From Polaromonas sp. (GTDB lineage Bacteria; Pseudomonadota; Gammaproteobacteria; Burkholderiales; Burkholderiaceae_C): a DNA stretch of 36,471 nucleotides. Numbering within the stretch: the stretch's first letter is position 1; the number at the start of each line of letters is the position of its first letter. The notes beneath the pieces were generated by a model. The model made no database searches. It was not told the DNA's origin and was given only the letters and a program-made list of their open reading frames with translations. The position numbers were made by a program, and so were the translations under genes. Positions 19,035-28,767 of this stretch are shown one piece after another. The stretch lies in NCBI GenBank assembly GCA_013824015.1, contig PNNC01000200.1, forward strand, positions 1 to 36,471, read 5' to 3'.

Positions 19035-21461
19035 CTAGTTCTTGAACAGATCGAGGATCCGTTTTCTTTCATCACCGGGCGGCGGCGACTGGATCGCGGC
19101 ACCGGGGGGCACCGGCTGGCCCTGGATCGGGTTGTCGGCGCCGGCGCCCGGGGCGGGTTTGTCGCTCAGGCCGACGCTGCTGATGCCTGAGCCCTTGGCG
19201 TATTCGTCATAAAACCATTCACCGCCGATATTGACCACCCCTTCAGGCGGCGTGAATTCGGTGACCGGCACGCCCTTGAGCGCATATTCCATGAAGTTGA
19301 TCCAGACCGGCAGGCTCAGGCCGCCGCCGGTTTCCCGGTCGCCCAGTTTTTTGGGCGTGTCGTAACCCATCCAGACCGCGGCCGTCAGCGTCGGCTGGTA
19401 ACCGACGAACCAGGTGTCGATCGAGTCGTTGGTGGTGCCGGTCTTGCCGTACAGGTCGGGCCGTTTCAGCGTGGCCTGGGCCTTGGCGGCGGTGCCGCTG
19501 CGCGCGACTTCCTGCAGCAGGCTGGACATGATGAAGGCATTGCGGGCCTCGATGCCGCGCACCGACTCGTCCAGCCCGGGGACCGGCGTCTCGATCACGG
19601 TGCGGCCCTTCTGGTCGGTGATTTTGGTGATCAGGTAGGGATTGACACGGTAGCCGCCATTGGCGAACACCGAATAACCGATGGCCATCTGCAGCGGCGT
19701 GACTGATCCGGCGCCCAGCGCCATGGTCAGGTAGGCCGGGTGTTTCTCGCCGTCAAAGCCGAAATGGGTGGTCCATTCCTGGGCATATTTGGGCCCGACG
19801 GCCTGCAGCACGCGGATCGAGATCATGTTTTTCGATTTGGCCAGGCCGCGGCGCAAGCTCATCGGCCCGTCGAAGGTGCCGTCGTAGTTTTTGGGCTCCC
19901 AGGGCTGGCCGCCGGTGACACCGGCATCAAAAAACAGCGGCGCATCGTTGACCACGGTCGCTGGCGTGAAGCCCTTTTCCAGCGCTGCCGAGTAGATAAA
20001 GGGCTTGAAGCTGGAGCCAGGCTGGCGCCAGGCCTGCGTGACGTGGTTGAACTTGTTTTTTTCGTAGTCGAAACCACCGACCAGCGCCCGCACGGCACCA
20101 TTGCGCGGATCAATCGCGACAAACGCGCCTTCGACTTCGGGCAGCTGCGTGATTTCCCAGGTGTTTTTGGGTGTTTTTGTCACGCGGATCAGGGCGCCGC
20201 GCCGGATCCGGATGTTGGGCGCCGCCTTGTCGGACAGGCCGGACTGGGCGGGTTTGAGCCCATCGCCGGTGATCTCGATGGTTTCGCTGTTCTGGCGAAC
20301 CGCGACGATCTTTTTCGGTCCGGCTTCAAGGACAACGGCCGACATCACGTCGTCGTTGTCGGGGTTGTCCGCCAGGGCATCGTCGATGGCGTCTTCGGTT
20401 TCCTGCGGGTCGGTGGACAGCTCAATGAATTTCTCGGGGCCGCGGTAGATCTGCCGCCGCTCGTAGTCCATGATGCCCTTGCGCAAAGCCTTGTACGCCA
20501 CCGTCTGGTCGGCAGCGCGCAGGGTGGTGAACACATTGAGTCCGCGCGTGTAGGTTTCGTCGCCGTACTGGCTGAAGACCAGCTGGCGAACGGTTTCAGC
20601 GACAAACTCGGCGTGCACCCGGCCGCTGTCCGGCCCGGACCGGACCTTGAGCTGCTCGGCCTTGGCCTCGTCGGCCTGGGCCTGGGTAATGAAGCCGTTG
20701 GCCTGCATGCGCTCAATGATGTAGAGCTGGCGCGCCTTGGCGCGCTTCGGGTTGCTCACCGGGTTGTAGGCCGACGGGGCCTTGGGCAGTCCTGCCAGCA
20801 TGGCCGCTTCGGCAATGCTGACGTCCTTGAGCGGTTTGCCGAAATAGGCTTCCGAGGCCGCCGCGAAACCATAAGCGCGTTGCCCCAGAAAAATCTGGTT
20901 CATGTAGATCTCGAGGATCTGGTTCTTGCTGAGCAGGTGCTCCAGCTTGAAGGTCAGCAGCATCTCGTAGATCTTGCGCGTGTAGCTTTTTTCGGTGGAC
21001 AGGTAGACATTGCGCGCCACCTGCATGGTGATGGTCGAGGCGCCCTGGCTCTTGGCGCGGCCCATGTTGGCCAGGCCGGCGCGGATGACACCGATGTAGT
21101 CGACACCGCCATGCGAGAAAAAGCGCGCATCCTCAATCGCCAGCACCGCATCCTTCATCACCGTGGGGATGTCCGCGATAGGCGTGAGGTTGCGGCGCTC
21201 CTCGCCAAACTCGCCCAGCAGCACCCCATCGGACGAGTAGACGCGCAAGGGCAGCTTGGGCCGGTAGTCCAGCAGATCCGACACATCCGGCAAGTTGGGA
21301 TAAGCCACGGCCAGGGCAATCGCCACGACCATCAGGACGGACACCGCGCCGGCCAGCACCACCCCCAGGCTCCATGCCACAGCCCTCAGCAGGGCGGGCA
21401 GCCAGGTCAGGCGATGGGCGGTCGAAGCGCCGGTGTCGGAGGGCGGGGAATTTGAAGCCAT
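19035..21461 (-). CDS. mrcA: Penicillin-binding protein 1A (class A, transglycosylase/transpeptidase)
   Basis: EDARFFSHGGVDYIGVIRAGLANMGRAKSQGASTITMQVARN; QAWRQPGSSFKPFIYSAALEKG; YGKTGTTNDSIDTWFVGY. Confidence 0.96.
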   Translation of the reverse strand: MASNSPPSDTGASTAHRLTWLPALLRAVAWSLGVVLAGAVSVLMVVAIALAVAYPNLPDVSDLLDYRPKLPLRVYSSDGVLLGEFGEERRNLTPIADIPTVMKDAVLAIEDARFFSHGGVDYIGVIRAGLANMGRAKSQGASTITMQVARNVYLSTEKSYTRKIYEMLLTFKLEHLLSKNQILEIYMNQIFLGQRAYGFAAASEAYFGKPLKDVSIAEAAMLAGLPKAPSAYNPVSNPKRAKARQLYIIERMQANGFITQAQADEAKAEQLKVRSGPDSGRVHAEFVAETVRQLVFSQYGDETYTRGLNVFTTLRAADQTVAYKALRKGIMDYERRQIYRGPEKFIELSTDPQETEDAIDDALADNPDNDDVMSAVVLEAGPKKIVAVRQNSETIEITGDGLKPAQSGLSDKAAPNIRIRRGALIRVTKTPKNTWEITQLPEVEGAFVAIDPRNGAVRALVGGFDYEKNKFNHVTQAWRQPGSSFKPFIYSAALEKGFTPATVVNDAPLFFDAGVTGGQPWEPKNYDGTFDGPMSLRRGLAKSKNMISIRVLQAVGPKYAQEWTTHFGFDGEKHPAYLTMALGAGSVTPLQMAIGYSVFANGGYRVNPYLITKITDQKGRTVIETPVPGLDESVRGIEARNAFIMSSLLQEVARSGTAAKAQATLKRPDLYGKTGTTNDSIDTWFVGYQPTLTAAVWMGYDTPKKLGDRETGGGLSLPVWINFMEYALKGVPVTEFTPPEGVVNIGGEWFYDEYAKGSGISSVGLSDKPAPGAGADNPIQGQPVPPGAAIQSPPPGDERKRILDLFKN

Positions 21462-21730
21462 GGAGGTCTAATGTAAGTGCGCGCCAGCATTGTCAAAATT
21501 GCCCGTTGCAAGCGACCGGGGGCAGAGCGGGGATTTCACATTTTGCATTTATTGGGGGCTGGTTGCTTGTTCAACAAACCGCCAAAACTCGCCGAAAGCG
21601 TCAACTTTTGACAACGGTGATGGTAAGCCAAAATCGAAAAATCCTTTGTTGTACAAGGGCCTTACTGATAGCATTCAAGTGATTTCTTAAGTTTGTGGGG
21701 CTGAAAGCCAGCCGTCATTTGGGGACCGTC

Positions 21731-22810
21731 TTGATCTCTTTGGGATCCTTATTTAACCGTCAATCGTCAGCCTTGCTGGGTCTGGACATCAGTTCGTCAA
21801 GCGTCAAGCTGGTGGAACTGAGCCGCGACAAAGCCGGCAATCTCGTGCTTGACCGATGTGCCATCGAGCCCCTCGAGCGGGGCTGGATTACCGACGGCAA
21901 TGTGGAAAAGTTCGAAGAAGTGGCCGAGGCGGTGCGCCGGGTCGTCAAGAAAAGCGGGACCCGGACCAAAAACGTGGCCATGGCCTTGCCGGCGTCGGCG
22001 GTCATCACCAAAAAAATCATTCTCCCTGGCGGCATGAGCGAGCAGGAGCTCGAAATCCAGGTGGAAGCCGAGGCCAACCAGTACATTCCGTTTTCGCTCG
22101 ACGAGGTCAGCCTCGACTTTTGCGTGGTCGGTCCCAGCGCCAGCTCGGTCGGCGATGTCGAGGTGCTGATCGCGGCATCGCGCAAGGAAAAAGTCAATGA
22201 CCGGCAGGGTCTGGCCGAGGCCGCGGGTCTGAAGCCGGTGGTGGTCGACGTCGAGTCGTATGCATCGCGCCTGGCCACCGCGCGCCTGATCGAGAACCTG
22301 CCCAACAAGGGGCTGGACACCATGGTCGCCCTGTTTGAAGTGGGCGCCCTCACCACCAGCATGCAGGTCATCAAGAATGATGAAGTCCTGTATGAGCGTG
22401 ACCAGGCCTTCGGTGGTGCCCAGTTGACGCAGCTGATCGTGCGCCAGTATGGCTTTTCGCCGGAAGAGGCCGAGAGCAAAAAACGCAGCGGCGACCTGCC
22501 GGACGATTACGGCTCCAGCGTGCTCAAGCCCTTTGTCGACAGCATGGCCCAGGAAATCGGCCGCGCGCTCCAGTTCTTTTTCACCAGCACGCCGCACAAC
22601 AAGGTGGATCACGTGATGCTGGCCGGCGGCTCTTCGGCCTTGCCGGGTTTGACCGATGCGGTGACCCAGCAAACCTCCTTTGCCTGCATGGTGGCCAACC
22701 CCTTCGAGGGCATGACGCTGGGCGCCAATGTCCGGGAAAACAAGATGAAGCGTGAGGCGTCGTCTTACCTGACGTCCTGTGGCCTGGCCTTGCGGAGGTT
22801 CTTCCAGTGA
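21731..22810 (+). CDS. pilM: Type IV pilus assembly protein PilM (start TTG 21731 preferred, GTG 21695 possible)
   Basis: ISLGSLFNRQSSALLGLDISSSSVKLVELSRDKAG...; first gene of a pilMNOPQ operon. Confidence 0.93.
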   Translation: MISLGSLFNRQSSALLGLDISSSSVKLVELSRDKAGNLVLDRCAIEPLERGWITDGNVEKFEEVAEAVRRVVKKSGTRTKNVAMALPASAVITKKIILPGGMSEQELEIQVEAEANQYIPFSLDEVSLDFCVVGPSASSVGDVEVLIAASRKEKVNDRQGLAEAAGLKPVVVDVESYASRLATARLIENLPNKGLDTMVALFEVGALTTSMQVIKNDEVLYERDQAFGGAQLTQLIVRQYGFSPEEAESKKRSGDLPDDYGSSVLKPFVDSMAQEIGRALQFFFTSTPHNKVDHVMLAGGSSALPGLTDAVTQQTSFACMVANPFEGMTLGANVRENKMKREASSYLTSCGLALRRFFQ

Positions 22811-23451
22811 TTCTGGTCAATTTACTTCCCCACCGTGAAGCGGCCCGCAAACGCAGGCGCGAGGCCTTTTTTGTGGCCCTGGGCATCGCGGCCCTGGCTG
22901 GCGGCCTGATCTGCGGCGCCGTGTACTCCTGGTACCAGGCGCAGATTTCGGACCAGCAAGCCAAAAATACCTTCATCAAGTCGGAAATCACCCGGCTTGA
23001 AAGCCAGATCAAGGAAATCGCCGGCCTGCAGCAGGAAATTGCCGCCCTGCGTGCGCGTCAGGGCGCTGTCGAGGACCTGCAGGGCAACCGCAACCTGCCG
23101 GTCTACCTGCTGGATGAACTGGTCCGGCAATTGCCCGACGGCGTCTACCTGAGCACCATGAAGCAGGACAACCAGACCGTGATGCTGACCGGGGTGGCCC
23201 AGTCCAACGAGCGGGTGTCGGAACTGCTGCGCAATCTGAGCAACAACAGCCCGTGGCTGACACGGCCGGAGCTGATTGAAATCACCGGTAAAACGCTCGC
23301 ACTGAGCCCGCGGGACCAGCGCCGCGTGTCCAATTTCTCGATGCGTGTATCGCTCAAACGCGCAACCGATGTGCAAAAGGCAGCAACTCCGGCAGGCCCT
23401 GCAGCGGCCAAACCCGCAGCAGCCGCCGCCCCTGCGGCGGCCAAGAGCTGA
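22807..23451 (+). CDS. pilN: Type IV pilus assembly protein PilN (GTG start)
   Basis: ILVNLLPHREAARKRRREAFFVALG...; GTGA overlap with pilM. Confidence 0.93.
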   Translation: MILVNLLPHREAARKRRREAFFVALGIAALAGGLICGAVYSWYQAQISDQQAKNTFIKSEITRLESQIKEIAGLQQEIAALRARQGAVEDLQGNRNLPVYLLDELVRQLPDGVYLSTMKQDNQTVMLTGVAQSNERVSELLRNLSNNSPWLTRPELIEITGKTLALSPRDQRRVSNFSMRVSLKRATDVQKAATPAGPAAAKPAAAAAPAAAKS

Positions 23452-23478
23452 CGGCCGGGTCACGAACAGGCACTGAAC

Positions 23479-24147
23479 ATGGCTAAAGTCAACATCAATT
23501 TTGCCGCGATCCAGGAAGGCGTGAGAGCCCAATTCGTCGGCCTCAACCCGAACGATCCGCCGTCCTGGCCGGCCATCCCGCGTTATCTGCTGTGTGTGTT
23601 TGTCACCGTTGCAGTGGTGGTGGCCTTGTGGTTTGTCTGGCTCAGTTCTTCCGACGAGGAGCTGAAGGCGGAACAGGCCAAGGAAGTGCAGCTGCGGGAA
23701 GACTTCACGAAAAAGCTGGTGCAGGCCGTCAACCTCGAGGCGCTCAAGAAACAGCGCGAGCAGGTCCAGCAGTATGTGACCCAGCTGGAGAAACAGTTGC
23801 CGAGCAAGGCCGAGATGGATGCGCTGCTTTCGGACATCAACCAGGCCGGCCTGGGCCGCAGCCTGCAGTTCGAGCTGTTCCGGCCCGGGCAGGTCAGCGT
23901 GAAGGATTACTACGCAGAGTTGCCGATTGCGATCAAGGTCACCGGCCGCTACCACGACATCGGTGCATTTGCCGCCGACATCGCCAACCTGTCGCGCATC
24001 GTCACCCTGAACAACATCGCGATCACGCCCGTCAAGGACGGCATGATGAGCATGGACAGCACGGCCAAGACCTTCCGCTACCTCGATCCGGACGAGATCG
24101 CCTCGCAGCGCAAGGCCACGCCGGCTGCCAAGGGAGCCGCCAAATGA
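23479..24147 (+). CDS. pilO: Type IV pilus assembly protein PilO
   Basis: LEKQLPSKAEMDALLSDINQAGLGRSLQFELFRPG...; operon position. Confidence 0.93.
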   Translation: MAKVNINFAAIQEGVRAQFVGLNPNDPPSWPAIPRYLLCVFVTVAVVVALWFVWLSSSDEELKAEQAKEVQLREDFTKKLVQAVNLEALKKQREQVQQYVTQLEKQLPSKAEMDALLSDINQAGLGRSLQFELFRPGQVSVKDYYAELPIAIKVTGRYHDIGAFAADIANLSRIVTLNNIAITPVKDGMMSMDSTAKTFRYLDPDEIASQRKATPAAKGAAK

Positions 24148-24704
24148 AGCTGGCCAGCATTCGCGACATGACGCCGCTGGTACTCGCGCTGAGTGCCTGT
24201 TTGGGTCTGGTGGCCTGCGGATCCTCCGAGCATGAAGAACTGCAGCAGTGGATGAGCGAGCAGCGGAGCCAGACCCGGCCCAGAATCCAGCCTTTGCCGG
24301 AGCCGACCAAATTTTCGCCGCAGGCCTATACCCAGGAGGGCGCCATCGAGCCTTTCAGCAGCCAGAAACTGCTGCAGGCCCTCAAACGCGACTCCAACCA
24401 GGCGACTGCCAATGCCGGCCTGATCGCGCCGGAGCTGAACCGCCGCAAGGAGCCGCTGGAAGCCATGCCGCTGGACGCCGTGGTGATGGTGGGAAGCCTC
24501 ATCAAGCAGGGGCAACCGGTGGCGCTGATCCGGGTGGACAGCCTGCTGTACCAGGTGCGTGTCGGCAACTACCTGGGTCAGAACTACGGACGCATCACGA
24601 AAATTTCTGAAACCGAGCTGGCCCTGCGCGAAATCGTGCAGGACGCTGCAGGTGAATGGACCGAGCGGATGGCGAACATACAGCTTCAAGAGGGATCAAA
24701 ATGA
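24144..24704 (+). CDS. pilP: Type IV pilus lipoprotein PilP
   Basis: Lipobox LVACGSS; LIKQGQPVALIRVDSLLYQVRVGNYLGQNYGRITKI; ATGA overlaps on both sides. Confidence 0.93.
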   Translation: MKLASIRDMTPLVLALSACLGLVACGSSEHEELQQWMSEQRSQTRPRIQPLPEPTKFSPQAYTQEGAIEPFSSQKLLQALKRDSNQATANAGLIAPELNRRKEPLEAMPLDAVVMVGSLIKQGQPVALIRVDSLLYQVRVGNYLGQNYGRITKISETELALREIVQDAAGEWTERMANIQLQEGSK

Positions 24705-26842
24705 ACAAGAATGCATGTGCGACCGGGACCGGCGTGTTGCAGATGGCATGGGCGAGGGCATCTGCCGCCGCCGTGGTCGGCGCGGCCATGCTGGCGGCCT
24801 CGCTGTCCACCGCCGTGTGGGCGCAGTCTCCCAACGCCATCGAAGCCGTGACCGGTTCGGTTCAGGGTGGTTCGGAAGTGATCCGCATCGACCTGTCCGA
24901 GGCCCTGACAACGGTGCCGACGGGTTTCACCATCCAGAGCCCGGCACGCATCGCGCTGGATTTCCCGGGCGTCAGCAATTCCATGGGCCGCTCTGCGGTG
25001 GACCTCAATCTGGGCAATTTGCGCTCTGCCAACGTGGTGCAGGCCGGGGAGCGGACCCGCGTGGTGCTCAACCTCAAGGCGTCCACCGCCTACAGCACCC
25101 AAATCCAGGGCAAATCCCTGTTGATCACCCTGGCACCGGTGGTTGCGGCCGCGCCATCGACGGTCGCCGCACCGGTGTTTGCGGAGAACCGCAACCGCGA
25201 TACCCTGCCGCTGAAAGACATCGATTTCCGCCGGGGCACTGACGCTTCGGGCCGTATCGTGGTGGACCTCGCGAACAACCAGGTCGGCGTCGATATCCGC
25301 CAGCAGGGGCAGACCCTGGTGGTGGAATTCCTGAAAACCGCTTTGCCTGAAGGCCTGCGCCGCCGCCTGGATGTGGCTGACTTTGGCACGCCGGTCCAGA
25401 GTGTGACCACCTCCCAGTTCGGGGACAAGGTCCGCATGGTGGTCGAGCCCAAGGGCCAGTGGGAGCACAGCGCCTACCAGAGCGACAACCAGTTTGTGCT
25501 GGAAGTGCGCCAGCAGAAGATCGACGAATCCAAGCTGTCCCAGGGTCCGGGCTACACCGGCGAGAAGCTGTCGCTGAATTTCCAGAACATTGAAACGCGT
25601 TCCCTGCTGCAGGTCATCGCAGACTTCACCAACTTCAACATCGTGACCTCGGACAGTGTGACGGGCGCCGTGACCTTGCGCCTGAAGGATGTGCCTTGGG
25701 ACCAGGCCCTGGACATCATTCTGCAAGCCCGCGGCCTGGGCATGCGCAAGACCGGCAATGTGCTGCTGATCGCGCCCAAGGACGAGCTGGCGGCCAAGGA
25801 CAAGCTGGACCTGGAATCGCGCAATGCGATCCAGAGCCTGGAGCAGGTCCGCACGCAGGACTTCAAGCTCAACTACGCCAAGGCGGAAGACATTGCCAAG
25901 GGTTTGCTGGGCACCGGGGCGGCCGGCGCCACCAAGATACTGTCGCCCCGTGGCAGCGTGATCTCGGAGACCCGGACCAACCAGTTGTTCGTGACCGACA
26001 TCCCTTCCAAGCTGGAACAGGTGCAAAGCCTGATTGCCAAGCTGGATATCCCGGTGCGCCAGGTGCTGATCGAGGCGCGCATTGTCGAGGCTTCTGACAC
26101 GTTTGGTAAATCCCTGGGTGTGCGGCTCGGTGGGCGTCCATTCAACACCACCAGCAACATCATGGTCGGCAGTTCCTATATTGCGCCGAATGTGCCTATA
26201 GGCACCGCACCGACCCTGGGTATCAATGTGGGAACCAATGCAGGCGATTTTGTGACCTTGCCTGGCGTCGGTCAAAACGGTTTTGGTGCCGCCACTTTCG
26301 CGGTTTCCCTGTTCAACTCGTCGCTGACCCGGCTGCTCAATCTTGAGATTTCCGCGATGGAAGCCGACGGCAAGGGCAAGATTGTGTCCAGCCCGCGCAT
26401 CGTCACCGCTGACCAGGTCAAGGCGCTGATCGAGCAGGGCACGGAGTTGCCTTACCAGCAGGCAACCTCCAGCGGCGCCACCTCCATCGCCTTCCGCAAG
26501 GCCAACCTGAAGCTCGAAGTGACGCCGCAGATCACGCCTGAAGGCAACATCATCCTGAATGTGGACGTCAACAAGGACAGTGTGGGGCGCTCGACCACCA
26601 ACGGTTTTGCGATTGACACCAAACACATCCAGACCCAGGTGCTGGTCGAAAACGGCGGCACGGTGGTGATCGGCGGCATTTTTGAACAGAACGAGCGCGA
26701 GGATGTGACCAAGGTGCCCGTGTTGGGCGACATCCCCGGGGTCGGCAATTTGTTCAAGCAACGAACCCGCACCGCCAGCAAATCCGAGTTGCTGGTGTTC
26801 ATCTCGCCCAAGATGATCAGCAACGGCGCTGCGCTGCGGTAA
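24701..26842 (+). CDS. pilQ: Type IV pilus secretin PilQ
   Basis: Two AMIN-like regions, LSLNFQNIETRSLLQVIADFTNFNIV, secretin core VLIEARIVEASDTFGKSLGVRLGG...TQVLVENGGTVVIGGIFEQ...ELLVFISPKMI. Confidence 0.96.
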   Translation: MNKNACATGTGVLQMAWARASAAAVVGAAMLAASLSTAVWAQSPNAIEAVTGSVQGGSEVIRIDLSEALTTVPTGFTIQSPARIALDFPGVSNSMGRSAVDLNLGNLRSANVVQAGERTRVVLNLKASTAYSTQIQGKSLLITLAPVVAAAPSTVAAPVFAENRNRDTLPLKDIDFRRGTDASGRIVVDLANNQVGVDIRQQGQTLVVEFLKTALPEGLRRRLDVADFGTPVQSVTTSQFGDKVRMVVEPKGQWEHSAYQSDNQFVLEVRQQKIDESKLSQGPGYTGEKLSLNFQNIETRSLLQVIADFTNFNIVTSDSVTGAVTLRLKDVPWDQALDIILQARGLGMRKTGNVLLIAPKDELAAKDKLDLESRNAIQSLEQVRTQDFKLNYAKAEDIAKGLLGTGAAGATKILSPRGSVISETRTNQLFVTDIPSKLEQVQSLIAKLDIPVRQVLIEARIVEASDTFGKSLGVRLGGRPFNTTSNIMVGSSYIAPNVPIGTAPTLGINVGTNAGDFVTLPGVGQNGFGAATFAVSLFNSSLTRLLNLEISAMEADGKGKIVSSPRIVTADQVKALIEQGTELPYQQATSSGATSIAFRKANLKLEVTPQITPEGNIILNVDVNKDSVGRSTTNGFAIDTKHIQTQVLVENGGTVVIGGIFEQNEREDVTKVPVLGDIPGVGNLFKQRTRTASKSELLVFISPKMISNGAALR

Positions 26843-26980
26843 GCCCGCGGGCGTGTTGGCAGCGGGTGTCTGCGCAGCGCGGGCCCGGTTCCGTGGTCCC
26901 GCCATGGCGCCTGCTCGCGGATGTCCGGAACCGGCAGCGCACATCCTGATGAACCGGATCCATCCTGACAGGGGACCCCT

Positions 26981-27523
26981 GTGAATCCACCTGGCCATGT
27001 CGCGTTGGTAGGCCTTCCCGGCTCGGGGAAGTCAACGGTCGGGCGGCAACTTGCCCGGCGCCTGGGCTGGCCCTTTCTGGACTCCGACCAGATCATCGAG
27101 CAACGCATCGGGCTGTCCATCCGCGAATTTTTCGAACGTGAAGGCGAACAGCCTTTTCGCGATCTGGAGCAGTCTGTGATCGACGAGTTGACCGCCGGCG
27201 AGCCCTGCGTGTTGTCCACCGGCGGTGGCGCCGTGCTCCGGCCGGCCAACCGCGAGCACCTGCGCGAGCGCAGCCATGCCATTTACCTGCATTCCTTGCC
27301 GGAGGATGTTTTTCGCCGCCTGCGCCACGACCGCAACCGCCCGCTGCTTCAGGTGGCCGATCCGCTGGCCCGTCTGCGCGACCTGTATGCCGTGCGCGAC
27401 CCCCTGTACCGCGAAAGCGCGCGTCTGGTGGTCGAGACCGGGCGCCCCTCGGTGCCGGCCCTGGTCCACCTGATCGCGAGCCAGCTCGAAGTCGCGGGAC
27501 GGGTGCCGGCCTCGAAGCCCTGA
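26981..27523 (+). CDS. aroK: Shikimate kinase (GTG start)
   Basis: VALVGLPGSGKSTVGRQLARRLGWPFLDSDQIIEQRIG...VLSTGGGAVL. Confidence 0.95.
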   Translation: MNPPGHVALVGLPGSGKSTVGRQLARRLGWPFLDSDQIIEQRIGLSIREFFEREGEQPFRDLEQSVIDELTAGEPCVLSTGGGAVLRPANREHLRERSHAIYLHSLPEDVFRRLRHDRNRPLLQVADPLARLRDLYAVRDPLYRESARLVVETGRPSVPALVHLIASQLEVAGRVPASKP

Positions 27524-27563
27524 AGCGCCGGGCACAGCCCAAAGCGGCCTTTACACTTGAGCC

Positions 27564-28679
27564 ATGTTTGCAAGCCCTTCTCCGGCGACGCAGCAGGTCC
27601 GCATTGACCTGGGCGATCGCAGTTATCCCATCAACATCGGCGCCGGCCTGCTCGGTGACCCGGCCAGCTACCGGGATCTCCCGGCAGCCAGCACCGCACT
27701 GATCGTGTCGAATACCGTGGTGGCACCGCTGTACGCGGACAGCCTGCGCAACGCCCTGCAGCCGCACTACAAACGCGTGCTGCAGGTGGTCTTGCCCGAT
27801 GGCGAGATCCACAAGGACTGGCCCACGCTGCAGCTGATTTTTGACGCCCTGCTGGAAAACGGCTGCGACCGCAAAACCGTGCTGTTTGCGCTCGGCGGCG
27901 GCGTGGTCGGGGACATGACCGGTTTTGCCGCAGCCTGCTACATGCGCGGTGTGCCGTTTGTGCAGGTGCCGACCACGCTGCTGGCCCAGGTGGACTCGTC
28001 GGTGGGCGGCAAGACCGCCATCAACCATCCGCTGGGCAAAAACATGGTGGGCGCGTTTTACCAGCCGGAGCGCGTGATTTGCGACCTCGATGTGCTGCAA
28101 AGCCTGCCGCCGCGCGAGCTCAGTGCGGGCCTGGCCGAAATCATCAAGTACGGGCCGATTGCCGACATGGAATTTTTCGGCTGGATCGAGGACAACATGG
28201 CGGCCCTGCTGGCGCGCGAGCCGGCCGCGCTGGCGCATGCGATCCGGCGCAGCTGCGAAATCAAGGCCGACGTGGTGGGCCAGGACGAGCGCGAAACCGG
28301 CCTGCGCGCCATCCTCAACTTCGGTCACACGTTTGGCCATGCGATCGAGTCGGGCCTCGGCTACGGCCAGTGGCTGCACGGCGAGGGTGTGGGCTGCGGC
28401 ATGGTGATGGCGGCGCGCCTGTCGCAGCGACTGGGACGGGTCGACAGCGATTTTGTCGAGCGCTTGCGCACGCTGATCCAGCGCGCAGGGCTGCCGGTCA
28501 CCGGCCCCCGCCTGGCGCCGTCCGACAGCGCCGGGCGTTACCTGGAACTGATGCGGGTGGACAAAAAAGCCGAGGCGGGCGAAATCAGGTTTGTCGTGAT
28601 CGACGCGCCGGGCAAGGCCTCGATGCGCACGGCCCCGGACGCCCTGGTGCGCGAAGTGATTGATGCCAGCTGCGATTGA
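27564..28679 (+). CDS. aroB: 3-dehydroquinate synthase
   Basis: [72 protein letters not shown]. Confidence 0.97.
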   Translation: MFASPSPATQQVRIDLGDRSYPINIGAGLLGDPASYRDLPAASTALIVSNTVVAPLYADSLRNALQPHYKRVLQVVLPDGEIHKDWPTLQLIFDALLENGCDRKTVLFALGGGVVGDMTGFAAACYMRGVPFVQVPTTLLAQVDSSVGGKTAINHPLGKNMVGAFYQPERVICDLDVLQSLPPRELSAGLAEIIKYGPIADMEFFGWIEDNMAALLAREPAALAHAIRRSCEIKADVVGQDERETGLRAILNFGHTFGHAIESGLGYGQWLHGEGVGCGMVMAARLSQRLGRVDSDFVERLRTLIQRAGLPVTGPRLAPSDSAGRYLELMRVDKKAEAGEIRFVVIDAPGKASMRTAPDALVREVIDASCD

Positions 28680-28700
28680 AGCGTTTTGCCAGCCCTGATT

Positions 28701-28756
28701 TGCTATGAAAACAGTAGCTGCTTGCCCATGTTTGACATGGGCTGGAGGCCGATTTG
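28701..28756 (+). repeat. 56-nt two-hairpin dispersed repeat, copy C
   Basis: TGCTATGAAAACAGTAGCTGCTTGCCCATGTTTGACATGGGCTGGAGGCCGATTTG; hairpin GCCCATGT-TTG-ACATGGGC. Confidence 0.85.
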
Positions 28757-28767
28757 ATGCATAAACC

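Noticed and set aside
19740-21455. 571-aa + strand ORF
   Set aside because: Complement of mrcA; composition artefact.
21535-21580. Possible sigma54 site TTGGGGGCTGGTTGCTTG upstream of pilM
   Set aside because: Doublet spacing does not fit (11 rather than 12) and the G-run makes chance matches likely.
24686-26998. 770-aa - strand ORF
   Set aside because: Complement of pilQ; composition artefact.
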